The position numbers and the translations under genes were made by a program. Of a stretch of DNA of 64,000 bases, positions 36,882-46,991 are shown piece by piece; position 1 is the first letter of the stretch; each line of letters starts with the position of its first letter. Origin of the DNA: Cryptosporangium arvum DSM 44712 (GTDB lineage Bacteria; Actinomycetota; Actinomycetes; Mycobacteriales; Cryptosporangiaceae); contig NZ_KK073874.1 in the NCBI RefSeq assembly GCF_000585375.1, forward strand, positions 2,666,001-2,730,000, in the 5' to 3' direction. The notes beneath the pieces are model-generated. The model saw only the letters and a list, made by a program, of their open reading frames with translations. It searched no databases and was not told the DNA's origin.

Positions 36882-38225
36882 TCAGCTGTCGAACCCCAGG
36901 CCCAGGGCGTCCAGGGTGCGGAGCCAGTGGTTGCGCCGGCCCTGGTTGCGGTCGGCGGCGGCCAGCGACCGGCGGGTGAGCTCCACCCCCGCGAAGCGCA
37001 CCGGCTCGGGCGGGAACGGGACGGGCTTCGTCCGCACCATCCGCGGGCGGGTGCGCGGGGTGTCCTCCCCGCTCAGCAGGTCGAGCATCACCTCGGCCCC
37101 GAACCGGGTCGCGCCGACCCCGAGGCCGGTGTAGCCCGCCGCGTACGCCACCCGGCCGCCGTGCGCGGTGCCGAAGAACGCCGAGAACCGCGTGCAGGTG
37201 TCGATCGCACCACCCCAGGCGTTGGTGAAGCGCACCCCTTCCAGCTGGGGGAACGTCGTGAAGAAATGGTCGGCGAGCGTCTCGTACGTCGACGGGCGGG
37301 CGTCGTAGCGGTCCCGCACCCGGCCCCCGAAGTGGTAGATCGCGTCGTAACCGCCCCAGAGGATCCGGTTGTCCGCGGTCAGCCGGTAGTAGTGGAACTG
37401 GTTGGCCGAGTCGCCCACCCCCTGCCGGTTGCGCCAGCCGAGCTCACCGAGCGAGGCGTCGGAGAGCGGCTCGGTCACCAGCGCGTAGTCGTACACCGGG
37501 ATCACGTACGGGCGCACCCGGACCAGCGGGGACGGGTACGCGTTCGTGCCCAGCGCCACCGTCCGGGCACGCACCCGCGCCTTCGGGGTGCGTAACTCGG
37601 TGCCGCGCAGCGACAGCACCGGAGTGTGCTCGTGCATCCGCACCCCGAGCCGCCGGCACACCGCCGCCAGCCCCCACACCAGCTTGGCCGGGTGCACCAT
37701 CGCGACGCCACGCCGGTTCCACGTGCCGCCGAGGTACGTCGGCGAGTTCACCTCCGCGCGCACGGCGTCGCGGTCGAGGAAGTCGGGGCCGTGCAGGCCG
37801 GCCAGCTGGTACTCCTCGGTCGCCACGTCCAGCTCGCCGGTGCGCTCCCACTCGGCGTCGATCCCGTACCGGACCAGCGTGTCCTCGATCGCCTGCAGGT
37901 TCTCCATCCCCAGCCGCTCGAGCTCGGCGAACTCCGACGGCCAGCGCGCGAGCCCGTTCCCGGCGCCGTGCGTCAGCGACGAAGCGCAGAAGCCGCCGTT
38001 GCGCCCGGAGGCCGCGTGCCCGATCCGCGCGCCCTCGAGCAGGACGACGTCGAGCGACGGGTCGCGCTCCTTCGCGATCAGCGCCGTCCACAGGCCCGAG
38101 TAGCCCCCGCCGACCACGGCCAGGTCGCAGGTCGTGTCGGCGGTCAGCGGGGGCGTCGCCGCCGGTCGGCCCGGGTCCTCGAGCCAGAACGATCCGTGCT
38201 CGACGTCGGCCAGGGACTTGTGCAT
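36882..38225 (-). CDS. FAD-dependent amine/amino-acid oxidoreductase (DAO family)
   Basis: This 447-residue flavoprotein has the FAD-binding Rossmann motif VVGGGYSGLWTALIAKE at about 34-50. The family features GRNGGFCASS (about 74-83) and GYTGLGVGATRFGAE near the C-terminus match gamma-glutamylputrescine oxidase-like (PuuB) and related DAO enzymes. It probably oxidises a secondary or primary amine with O2. It follows the amidohydrolase gene by 3 bp on the same strand, so the two form an operon. Confidence 0.9.
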   Translation of the reverse strand: MHKSLADVEHGSFWLEDPGRPAATPPLTADTTCDLAVVGGGYSGLWTALIAKERDPSLDVVLLEGARIGHAASGRNGGFCASSLTHGAGNGLARWPSEFAELERLGMENLQAIEDTLVRYGIDAEWERTGELDVATEEYQLAGLHGPDFLDRDAVRAEVNSPTYLGGTWNRRGVAMVHPAKLVWGLAAVCRRLGVRMHEHTPVLSLRGTELRTPKARVRARTVALGTNAYPSPLVRVRPYVIPVYDYALVTEPLSDASLGELGWRNRQGVGDSANQFHYYRLTADNRILWGGYDAIYHFGGRVRDRYDARPSTYETLADHFFTTFPQLEGVRFTNAWGGAIDTCTRFSAFFGTAHGGRVAYAAGYTGLGVGATRFGAEVMLDLLSGEDTPRTRPRMVRTKPVPFPPEPVRFAGVELTRRSLAAADRNQGRRNHWLRTLDALGLGFDS

Positions 38226-38228
38226 CGG

Positions 38229-39863
38229 TCATCCCTCGTAGACAAGCGTTCCGTCGACGTAGGTCAACGCCACGCTCGTGGCGCCGATCTCGTCGGCGGG
38301 GTGATCGAACGGATCACGGTCGAGGACGACGAGGTCGGCGCGGTTGCCCACGCGCAGCGTGCCGGTGTCGTCGAGGTGGTTCACGTAGGCGCTGCCCGCG
38401 GTGTACGCGGCCAGCGCGGTGCCCAGGTCGAGCCGCTGCTCGGGAAGGAACGGCGGCCGCTCCGACCCGGGCAGCCGCCGGTTCACCGCCACGTGCACGG
38501 CCTGGAGCGGGTCGGCGGTCGTGACCGGCCAGTCGCTCCCGGCGACCAGCGTCGCCCCGGCACGCAGCAGGTCACCGAACGGGTACTGGTGCGTGGCGAG
38601 GTCGCCGCCGAGGAACGGGATCGTCAGATCGTCCATCTGGGGTTCGTGGGCGGCCCAGAGCGCCTGCAGGTTCGCCGACGCGCCCAGGCGGCGGAACCGC
38701 GGAACGTCGTCGGGGTGGACGACCTGCAGATGGGCGAGGTGCGGCCGGGTGTCGCGGTAGCCGTTGGCCGTCCGGGCGGCCTCGACCGCGTCCAGCGCCT
38801 CGCGGACGGCTCGATCGCCGAGCGCGTGGAAGTGGACCTGGAAGCCCAGGGCGTCCAGCTCGGTCACGTACCCGCGCAGGGCGATCGGGTCGACGAAGCT
38901 CAGGCCGGCGTTCGTCGTCGTGCCCCCGCAGGCGTCGCGGTACGGGGCGGTCATGCCGGCGGTGAAGTTCTCGGCCACGCCGTCCTGCATGATCTTGATG
39001 CTTCCGCAGCGCAGGCGCCCGACCGTGTAGCGCTCGCGTTTCTCGACCAGACCCGGGATCTGCGACGCGTCGCCGTCGCGGTCCCACCACAGCGCGCCGA
39101 CCACGGACGCGGTGAGCAGCCCCTCGCGCGCCGCGGTCAGGTACGCGTCGGCGATGTCGGGGTAGCCGTTCGTCGCGCCGACCATCGCGTCCTGCCAGGC
39201 CGTGACTCCGAACGAGTGCAGAAGGGCCTGGGCGCGCAGCAGGCCGGCGAGCCGGTCGGCCGCGGTGACGTCCGGGAGCAGCGCGCCGACCAGCGCCATC
39301 GCGCCTTCCTGCAGCGCGCCGACCGGGTTGCCGCCGACGTCCCGGTTGATCACGCCGTCGGACGGGTCGGGGGTGTCGCGGGTGATGCCGGCCCGTTCCA
39401 GCGCAGGGGTGTTGACCCAGGCGCCGTGGTGGTCCTTGTTCGTCAGGTAGACCGGCCGGTCGGCGACGATCCGGTCGAGGATCTCCGCCGTCGGGACGCC
39501 ACCCGGGAAGCTCTCCATCGCCCAGCCGCCGCCCACGATCCACTCCGCGCCGGGGTTCGCGTCGGCGTACGCGCGGATCCGCCGGGCGTACTCGTCGCGG
39601 TCGGTGGTTCCGGTGAGGTCGCACAGACCGAGTTCGAGGCCGCCGAACACCGCGTGCACGTGGGCGTCCTGGAAGCCGGGGAGCAGCAGCCGGCCGTTCA
39701 GGTCGACGATTTCGGTTTTCGGGCCGCGGAGGGCGTGCGCGTCCGGACCGAGGGCCACGATGCGGCCGGCCCGCACGGCCAGCGATCGCGACCGGCTGCG
39801 GGCCGGGTCGGTGGTGAGTACCGGTCCGCCGGTGAACAGCAGGTCAGCGGGGGCTTCGCTCAT
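38229..39863 (-). CDS. YtcJ-type metal-dependent amidohydrolase
   Basis: This 544-residue enzyme of the amidohydrolase-3 family has an N-terminal beta-sandwich, then a TIM barrel with metal ligands in LPGFQDAHVHA (about 62-72), FHALGDRAV, HLQVVHPDD and GSDWPV. The substrate is probably an amide, a cyclic amide or an N-acyl compound. ATG 39863 (MSEAPADLL) is the start; the same frame stays open for another 1.4 kb upstream only because the antisense repeats there contain no stops. It is coupled to the FAD oxidoreductase gene. Confidence 0.92.
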   Translation of the reverse strand: MSEAPADLLFTGGPVLTTDPARSRSRSLAVRAGRIVALGPDAHALRGPKTEIVDLNGRLLLPGFQDAHVHAVFGGLELGLCDLTGTTDRDEYARRIRAYADANPGAEWIVGGGWAMESFPGGVPTAEILDRIVADRPVYLTNKDHHGAWVNTPALERAGITRDTPDPSDGVINRDVGGNPVGALQEGAMALVGALLPDVTAADRLAGLLRAQALLHSFGVTAWQDAMVGATNGYPDIADAYLTAAREGLLTASVVGALWWDRDGDASQIPGLVEKRERYTVGRLRCGSIKIMQDGVAENFTAGMTAPYRDACGGTTTNAGLSFVDPIALRGYVTELDALGFQVHFHALGDRAVREALDAVEAARTANGYRDTRPHLAHLQVVHPDDVPRFRRLGASANLQALWAAHEPQMDDLTIPFLGGDLATHQYPFGDLLRAGATLVAGSDWPVTTADPLQAVHVAVNRRLPGSERPPFLPEQRLDLGTALAAYTAGSAYVNHLDDTGTLRVGNRADLVVLDRDPFDHPADEIGATSVALTYVDGTLVYEG

Positions 39864-39921
39864 GCGACGATCGAATCGGCAGCGGCGCCGAGAGTCAATG
39901 GTGTTGTCGTAAAGGGTGCCC

Positions 39922-41319
39922 ATGCTGGTGGTGGCGGTCGCGCAGCCGGTGGTTCGGTCGTTGGACGTGGTGGCGAACGTCCGCGCACACGCGGAGGTGG
40001 TGCGCCGCGCGGCGGGAGCACGGGTCGTGGTGTTTCCCGAAATGTCGCTGACCGGGTACGAGTTCGCGGCGCCGGTGTTGTCGCCGGAGGACGCCCGGTT
40101 GGCGCCGCTGGTCGAGGCGTGCCGGGAGACGGGGGCGATCGTGTTGGCGGGAGCCCCGGTCGGCTTCCCGGCCGGTCTTCCGGCCGGTTCTCCGGTCGGT
40201 TCTCCGGCCGGTTCTCCGGACGGTTTTTCGGTCGGTTCTCCGGTCGGTTCTCCGGACGGTTTTTCGGTCGGTGGTTCGGCCGCGGTGTTTTCGTGCTGTG
40301 GGGCCGGGGTGCCTGCGCTTGGTGGGGGCGGAGCGCGTTCGCTTGCCGCGGATGGGGCGGGGGTGCCTGGGCTTGGAGCTGGCGAGGTGACTCGGTCTAG
40401 TGCTGGCGAGGTGTCCGCGCCCGAGGGTGGAGTGCCTTCCCTGGGGGAGGGTGGGGCGCTTCGCCTTGGTGCAGGTGAGGTGTGTGTGCCTGGCGGGGAC
40501 GAGGTTGCTGGGCCTGGTGCGGGCGAGATGCCCGTGCGCGAGATACCCATGCCTGGTGTGAGCGAGATGCCCGTGCCTGGTGTGAGCGGGGTGTGTGTGC
40601 CTGGCGGGGACGGGGTGGCTGGGCCTGGTGCGGGAGAGAGGCCCATGCCCGGCGCGAGCGAGATGCCTGTACGCGAGGTGCCCGTACCTGGTGTGAGTGG
40701 GGTGCCCGTGCCTGGTGTGAGCGGGGTGTATGTGCCTGGCGTGCGCGGGGCTGGTGGGGACGGTGCGGGTGGGCCTGGTGCGGGTGGGCCTGGTGCGGGT
40801 GGGCCTGGTGCGGGTGGGCCTGGTGCGGGTGTGGAGTTCGTGGCCGGTGCGGGGGAGCCGGGTGCAGGCGGGGTGACGCGGTCGATCGGGATGTTGGTGG
40901 TGGACGGGACCGGGGCGCGGGTCGGGTACCGGAAGCAGTACCTCGGTGGGGGCGAGGGGGCGGTGTTCACGGCGGGGACGGGGCCGGCCGTGATCGAGGT
41001 CGACGGGTGGCGGCTCGGGCTGGCGATCTGCAAGGACACCGGCGTGGAGCAGCACGCCGCCGACACCGCCGCGCTCGGCATCGACGTGTACGTCGCCGGT
41101 GTCCTGGAGACCGCCGAGGACTTCGACGTGCCCGCCGAACGCGCGGCCCGCATCGCCCGGGCGCACGGCGTGCCGGTCGCGATCGCGAGCTTCGCCGGAT
41201 CCAGCGGCGAAGGCTTCGCCCGGGCCGCCGGCGGCTCGGGGGTGTGGGCCGCCGACGGCTCGCTACTCGCCCGCGCGGGTACCCGCACCGGCGAGATCGT
41301 TCAGGTCACGTTCGCCTGA
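39922..41319 (+). CDS. Nitrilase-superfamily carbon-nitrogen hydrolase with repeat insertion
   Basis: This 465-residue protein has all three catalytic residues of the nitrilase superfamily: Glu40 (VVFPEMSLTGYE), Lys338 (GYRKQYLGGGEG) and Cys370 (LAICKDTG). The domain should be only about 230 residues; the extra 235 or so (about 80-317) form one block between the strand IVLAGAP and the strand RSIGMLVVDG. The block is low-complexity and repetitive: nine G-[SFL]-[PS]-x tetrapeptides, Met/Pro/Val-Pro-Gly-Val-Ser units, and four GPGAG units. The reading frame runs cleanly through it. ATG 39922 has AAAGGG upstream; GTG 39916 is possible. The likely substrate is an amide or N-carbamoyl compound. Confidence 0.85.
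   Translation: MLVVAVAQPVVRSLDVVANVRAHAEVVRRAAGARVVVFPEMSLTGYEFAAPVLSPEDARLAPLVEACRETGAIVLAGAPVGFPAGLPAGSPVGSPAGSPDGFSVGSPVGSPDGFSVGGSAAVFSCCGAGVPALGGGGARSLAADGAGVPGLGAGEVTRSSAGEVSAPEGGVPSLGEGGALRLGAGEVCVPGGDEVAGPGAGEMPVREIPMPGVSEMPVPGVSGVCVPGGDGVAGPGAGERPMPGASEMPVREVPVPGVSGVPVPGVSGVYVPGVRGAGGDGAGGPGAGGPGAGGPGAGGPGAGVEFVAGAGEPGAGGVTRSIGMLVVDGTGARVGYRKQYLGGGEGAVFTAGTGPAVIEVDGWRLGLAICKDTGVEQHAADTAALGIDVYVAGVLETAEDFDVPAERAARIARAHGVPVAIASFAGSSGEGFARAAGGSGVWAADGSLLARAGTRTGEIVQVTFA
40162..40269 (+). repeat. Nine 12-bp tandem units inside the hydrolase gene
   Basis: Nine units of 12 bp encode G-[SFL]-[PS]-[AVD]. A 36-bp super-unit (GSPV-GSPD-GFSV type) is present twice. All units keep the frame. 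Confidence 0.85.
40480..40750 (+). repeat. Degenerate 111-bp duplication inside the hydrolase gene
   Basis: A block starting VCVPGGD at 40480 recurs at 40591, including PGAGE, MPVRE and PGVSG elements. The second copy has an extra PMPGASE unit, and further PVPGVSG copies follow to about 40750. Confidence 0.8.
40771..40830 (+). repeat. Four exact 15-bp tandem units (GPGAG) inside the hydrolase gene
   Basis: Four identical 15-bp units encode GPGAG and keep frame. Such an array could expand or contract by slippage without a frameshift. Confidence 0.9.
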
Positions 41320-41983
41320 GCCTATCGCGCAACACCGCGTTCTCAAGCGTTGTCCACAGTGTGCTCGTGAGCAGGTAGAGCACCGCCGCCAGCGGTACCG
41401 TGATCGCGAACACCACCGACACGTACGGCGCGAACCCCAGCCAGGCCGGCTGCCCCAGCCGGCGCAACCGCCGCGCACCCACGGTGGCGAGCACGAGGAA
41501 CAGCCCGAACAACACCACAAAAACCACACTGTGGACGCCGAGCAGCGAGCCGTCGAGCCAATGGTCACCGAGCGGCACGCCGCCGAGTTCGTGCCCGAGC
41601 AGCCCGTTGGGCGCGCCGCCCACGGTGGGGAGGCGGAACAACGAGAACAACGTGAGGAAGAACGGGGCCTGGAGCACCAGCGGGCCCATCGTGGTGAGCG
41701 TGCCGACACCCTCGTCGCGATAGAGCGCCGACACTTCGGTCAGCGCACGAAGCGGATCGTCGGCGTGCCGGTCGCGGAGTTTCTGCACCCGCGGTGCGAG
41801 AGCGGCGCGACGCCGTTCCACCGCGATCTGCCGGAAGGTGAGCGGGAGCAGCAGGAGCCGCACCCCGAGCGTGGCGAGCACGATGGCGACGGCGGTCGCG
41901 GCACTCCCAGCCAGCGGTGTGAGCAGAGCACTACCCCACTCCACGGCGGCATGAGCGTACAAAATGGGCAGGTCGAACGGCAT
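41306..41983 (-). CDS. yidC: YidC/Oxa1-type membrane protein insertase, short paralogue
   Basis: This 225-residue member of the YidC/Oxa1/Alb3 family places proteins in the membrane. It shows the family topology of five segments, with the cytoplasmic hairpin RRAALAPRVQKLRDRHADDPLRALTEV after the second segment and the TTMGPLVLQAPFFLTLFSLFRLP region. A hydrophilic-groove Arg is visible in GVRLLLLPLTFRQ. It lacks the long C-terminal tail of the housekeeping copy, so it is probably a second, specialised YidC. It overlaps the convergent hydrolase gene by 14 bp. Confidence 0.88.
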   Translation of the reverse strand: MPFDLPILYAHAAVEWGSALLTPLAGSAATAVAIVLATLGVRLLLLPLTFRQIAVERRRAALAPRVQKLRDRHADDPLRALTEVSALYRDEGVGTLTTMGPLVLQAPFFLTLFSLFRLPTVGGAPNGLLGHELGGVPLGDHWLDGSLLGVHSVVFVVLFGLFLVLATVGARRLRRLGQPAWLGFAPYVSVVFAITVPLAAVLYLLTSTLWTTLENAVLRDRLRRT

Positions 41984-42167
41984 GAGACCCTCCGGGGTCG
42001 AGAACGGATCGGTCACCGGAAAGCCGCGTAGCGCTACCCGGGCACCCGTCCGCACCAGTCGCCCCCGGCCCACGGCGGCCGTGAATCGGACAGGGGTCAC
42101 CGAGCGAACCGACCCGCTCTGTGAACAAGCTGGTCGCCGAGCGTGGCGCGCGGATCCGATAGGGCCT

Positions 42168-42272
42168 GCCACCAGTCCGAACACAAGCCACCGACTGCAC
42201 GCGACCCGCTTCACGGCCGGGTTGCTCGCAGGACGTGGCGAGGGCCCGTCATGGCCCGCCACCAGTCCGAAC
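42168..42272. repeat. 90-bp-spaced imperfect direct repeat
   Basis: GCCACCAGTCCGAAC occurs at 42168-42182 and at 42258-42272. The following 45 bases are also similar (ACGCGACCCGCTTCACGGCC against ACGCTCGACCCGCTCCACGACC). No gene overlaps it convincingly. Confidence 0.7.
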
Positions 42273-42579
42273 CCATGCCATCGGCCACGCTCGACCCGCT
42301 CCACGACCAAGTCGGACGGAGGAATCGAGCGGGCTCGAAGCACTCTGCGACCGGAGTGGTCAGAGGCGGTGCGAGTCCGATCTGGTCCGCGGCCGGGCTG
42401 GGGGCCGGGCGCGCGGTGCGGGGTCAGGCACAGTCCGTACCGGGTGGGCGCAGGCCGTTGGCGGTCCTGATGCGGTCCGCGGCCCCGCCCGGATGCGACC
42501 GGCCCAACTTGGGACGGCTGGCAGGCGGCCCGCGGTAGTGCCTTCCTCGCGACCGATCAGGGCGGTGTTGGCCCTTGAG

Positions 42580-42790
42580 GGTGCCTCGGCCGATGGCGGT
42601 GCCTAGCCGGTGCCGGTGCTTGGGCGGTATCGGTGCCTAGCCGCTGGCGGTGCTTGGGCGGTGCGGGTGCCTGGCCGGTGCCGGTGCCTGGCCGGTGCTT
42701 GGGCGGTGCCTAGCCGATGGCGGGTGCCTAGCCGATGGCGGGCGCCTGGGCGTTGCGGGTGCCTGGGCGTTGCCGGTGGTTCGGGCGGAC
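42580..42790. repeat. Mosaic tandem repeat downstream of small membrane-protein gene
   Basis: About 200 bp consist of variants of GGTGCCTAGCCGG, GGTGCTTGGGC and GGTGCCTGGCC. An exact 18-bp unit is repeated at 42705-42722 and 42723-42740. The array stops close to the end of the gene at 42827. Confidence 0.8.
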
Positions 42791-42826
42791 GGCGGCGGGC
42801 CTGGTGGGGCGGGCTCGGTGGGTGCG

Positions 42827-43105
42827 CTACGCGGCTAGGAGGGTGGTGGGCGCTCGGGGGCGGGAGTGGCCGCGGGCGTCGGGGTCTCGGTGGCGAGGGG
42901 CGCCTCGGGAGGCGGCGCGGCGGGCGCCGGCGGCGAGGCGGGGTGGGGTCAAGGTCGGGAGTTGGATGCCGACCCGGCGCAGAGCCAATGCCGCGAGAAG
43001 GGCGACGGCCACGAAGGCCAGCACGCCGGTGTTGGGCTGGAAGAGCACCAGTAGGCCGGCGAGTGCCCAGAGCGTGACCACCGCACGGGACCAAGGGCTG
43101 ACCAT
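42827..43105 (-). CDS. Small two-helix membrane protein (DUF6412-like)
   Basis: This 92-residue protein has two short hydrophobic helices (about 9-22 and 26-43) with NTG between them, followed by a basic, Arg/Pro-rich tail of about 45 residues. Its size, two-helix hairpin and position upstream of a YidC gene on the same strand fit the DUF6412 proteins of actinobacteria. I name that family from memory of context rather than from a match. The function is unknown; it may assist the insertase. Confidence 0.6.
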   Translation of the reverse strand: MVSPWSRAVVTLWALAGLLVLFQPNTGVLAFVAVALLAALALRRVGIQLPTLTPPRLAAGARRAASRGAPRHRDPDARGHSRPRAPTTLLAA

Positions 43106-43664
43106 GCCGTCAGCTTACGGCCGCCTCGCTACCCCGCCGTCGATATCCACAGCCTCGGATCCGATCGCTGCCGACTCTCCGCTTCGCGTCTCGCGCCACC
43201 CCGCGTTCCCAACCGCGTTGCGTACGCGTGCCGCGCCCCGTGCTGCGTACGCGCGCCGCGCCCCGTCCCGCGCTGTTACGCGTCCCGCGCCTCGCGTCCC
43301 GCGCCTCGCGTCCCGCGCTGTTACGCGTCCCGCGCCTCCGTCCCGCGCTGTTACGCGTCCCGCGCCTCCGTCCCGCGCTGTTACGCGTCCCGCGCTGCGT
43401 CCCGCATCTCGCGTCCGCGCCGCCTACGCGCTCGTGCCGCTACGCGCCTCGCGCCCGTTGACGCACCCCGCGTCCGGCACCCTTCATACGCCCTGTGTCG
43501 CGAACACGTCCCGCACCCGCAGACCACACACACAGTCCGAGCCCGATCCCAGCCCGACCACCCCCGAGCGGCCCCGAGCCGACAAACCCCACCCACACCC
43601 CACACCCCGCGAAAACTCCCGCGCACCCCCGAAATACCCGGCCCCTCTCCGGGGTTCCCGCGGT
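43106..43664. other. 559-bp non-coding region with 30-bp tandem repeats
   Basis: No gene is supported here. The middle (about 43220-43410) is built from TGTTACGCGTCCCGCGC and related words. The right part is an unusually C-rich strand of CCCCGA/CCACACC words before the PPOX gene. Confidence 0.6.
43276..43400. repeat. 30-bp tandem repeat, two exact copies plus partial ones
   Basis: A 30-bp unit beginning TTACGCGTCCCGCGC is exact at 43321-43350 and 43351-43380, with partial or diverged copies before and after. It contains the MluI-like palindrome ACGCGT in each copy. Confidence 0.85.
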
Positions 43665-44099
43665 ATGAGCGACGACACAGGGTTCGACCTGCACGGCCTC
43701 CTTGCCTCGGCTCGGCTCGGGGTACTCGCCACGATCAAATCCGACGGACGCCCCCAACTCTCCCCGGTGACCCCCTATTACGACCGTGAGAACGACACCA
43801 TCTACGTGTCGATGACCGAGGGACGGGCGAAGACCGTCAACCTCCGGCGTGACCCTCGGGCCTCGCTCGAGGTCACCGCCGAGGACGGGTGGGCCTGGGC
43901 CACGGCCGAGGGCACCGGCACGCTCGTGGGGCCGGGTACCGACCCGGACGGGCCCGAGGTGGAGGCGCTCGTCGACTACTACCGCGCGGCCGCCGGGGAG
44001 CACCCGGATTGGGACGAGTACCGGTCGGTGATGGTGTCGGACCGACGCGTCCTGCTGAAGCTCCGGGTCGAGAAAGTCTACGGCGCCAAGATTAGGTGA
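43665..44099 (+). CDS. PPOX-class, probably F420-dependent, FMN-split-barrel protein
   Basis: This 144-residue protein of the pyridoxamine 5'-phosphate oxidase-like split-barrel fold matches the actinobacterial group that usually binds F420. Family marks are the N-terminal ARLGVLATIKSDGRPQLSPV and SMTEGRAKTVNLRRDPRASLEV (about 50-71). It may reduce an unsaturated substrate or act in a redox side path. No other gene is close on the left, so it starts its own transcript. A 9-bp hairpin follows its stop. Confidence 0.88.
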   Translation: MSDDTGFDLHGLLASARLGVLATIKSDGRPQLSPVTPYYDRENDTIYVSMTEGRAKTVNLRRDPRASLEVTAEDGWAWATAEGTGTLVGPGTDPDGPEVEALVDYYRAAAGEHPDWDEYRSVMVSDRRVLLKLRVEKVYGAKIR

Positions 44100-44107
44100 G
44101 TAACCTA

Positions 44108-44137
44108 CTCGATTGGGTACAAAACCTACCAATCGAG
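44108..44137. promoter_or_regulatory. Inverted repeat before histidine kinase gene
   Basis: CTCGATTGG (44108-44116) pairs with CCAATCGAG (44129-44137) around a 12-base loop. AACCTAC is also repeated at 44102 and 44123. It lies 8 bp after the PPOX gene stop and 13 bp before the kinase GTG, so it could be a terminator or an operator/attenuator. Confidence 0.5.
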
Positions 44138-44150
44138 AAGGAGTGAGGCC

Positions 44151-46193
<2,043 letters not shown>

Positions 46194-46244
46194 CCCGGTC
46201 CGACGTGGGACATTTATCGATGCATAGCGCAACTAGGAGGGCCG

Positions 46245-46991
46245 ATGGGCGCCAGGTCAGTGCAGATCCCCACCCCCGACGGCGTCGCCGACGCGTTCGT
46301 GGCCCAGCCCGACGGTGACGGTCCGTGGCCGGCGGTGCTCTTCTACATGGACGCGTTCGGCGTCCGGGAAGTGCTCACCGACATGGCCCGCACGATCGCC
46401 GACGACGGGTTCGTGGTCCTGCTGCCGAACCTCTTCTACCGCAGCGGCACCGCACCGCTCTTCGACACGTCCGGGCTGGCCACGCCGGAGGGCCGGAGGG
46501 AGGTCTTCGGGTCGGCCCGGCCGATGATCGCCGCGCTGACCGCGGAGGCCGTCAAGGGCGACGCGGCCGCCTATCTGGACTTTCTCGCCGCGGAGCCGTC
46601 GGTGAAGCCGGGCCCGGTCGGGGTCACCGGCTACTGCATGGGCGGCCGGTTGGCGGTGCGTACCGCGATCGCGTTCCCCGACCGGGTCGGCGCGGTGGCG
46701 AGCTTCCACGCCGGTGGGCTGGTCACCGACGAACCCGACAGCCCGCACCGGCAGGTCACCGGCGCCGGCGTCGAGTACTACTTCGCGCACGCCGAGAACG
46801 ACCACTCGATGACGCCGGCGAACGTGACCGCGCTCAACGACGCGCTGGACGCCGCCGGTGTCCGGTTCAAGTCGGAGATCTACGAGGGCACCGAGCACGG
46901 CTTCACGATGTCCGACAGCGACGTCTACGACCCGATGAGCCTGGAGCGCCACTGGCGCAACCTGCTGGAACTGTTCGAGCGACGGCTCTAG
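46245..46991 (+). CDS. Dienelactone hydrolase family protein
   Basis: This 248-residue alpha/beta-hydrolase of the dienelactone hydrolase family uses a cysteine nucleophile in GYCMGG (about 127-132), with the Asp and His of the triad towards the C-terminus (ENDHSM and GTEHGFTM). It probably hydrolyses a lactone or ester. AGGAGG (46235-46240) precedes ATG 46245. It converges with the LacI gene and overlaps it by 4 bp. Confidence 0.93.
   Translation: MGARSVQIPTPDGVADAFVAQPDGDGPWPAVLFYMDAFGVREVLTDMARTIADDGFVVLLPNLFYRSGTAPLFDTSGLATPEGRREVFGSARPMIAALTAEAVKGDAAAYLDFLAAEPSVKPGPVGVTGYCMGGRLAVRTAIAFPDRVGAVASFHAGGLVTDEPDSPHRQVTGAGVEYYFAHAENDHSMTPANVTALNDALDAAGVRFKSEIYEGTEHGFTMSDSDVYDPMSLERHWRNLLELFERRL

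Larger units (their letters stand above)
41984..42826. other. 843-bp non-coding region with repeats
   Basis: No open frame here has coding character or a ribosome site. The left half carries two imperfect units 90 bp apart; the right end (about 42580-42790) is a mosaic of GGTGCCTGGCCGG-like words. It separates yidC from a small membrane-protein gene on the same strand; these are often adjacent in actinobacteria. Confidence 0.6.

Noticed and set aside
39864-41288. Upstream extension of the amidohydrolase frame over the antisense of the hydrolase repeats, giving a 1019-residue Thr/Pro-rich protein
   Set aside because: It is open only because the repeats lack stops on that strand; the amidohydrolase starts cleanly at 39863 and the plus strand has the nitrilase catalytic residues.
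42235-42606. Plus-strand open frame in the repeat-rich gap before the small membrane protein
   Set aside because: No ribosome site, composition-driven amino acids and repeats; not supported as a gene.
40160-43400. CRISPR array
   Set aside because: Repeats are directly adjacent or mosaic without unique spacers, and no cas gene is present; the Cas4-like nuclease at 6-7 kb is far away and lacks any other CRISPR gene.
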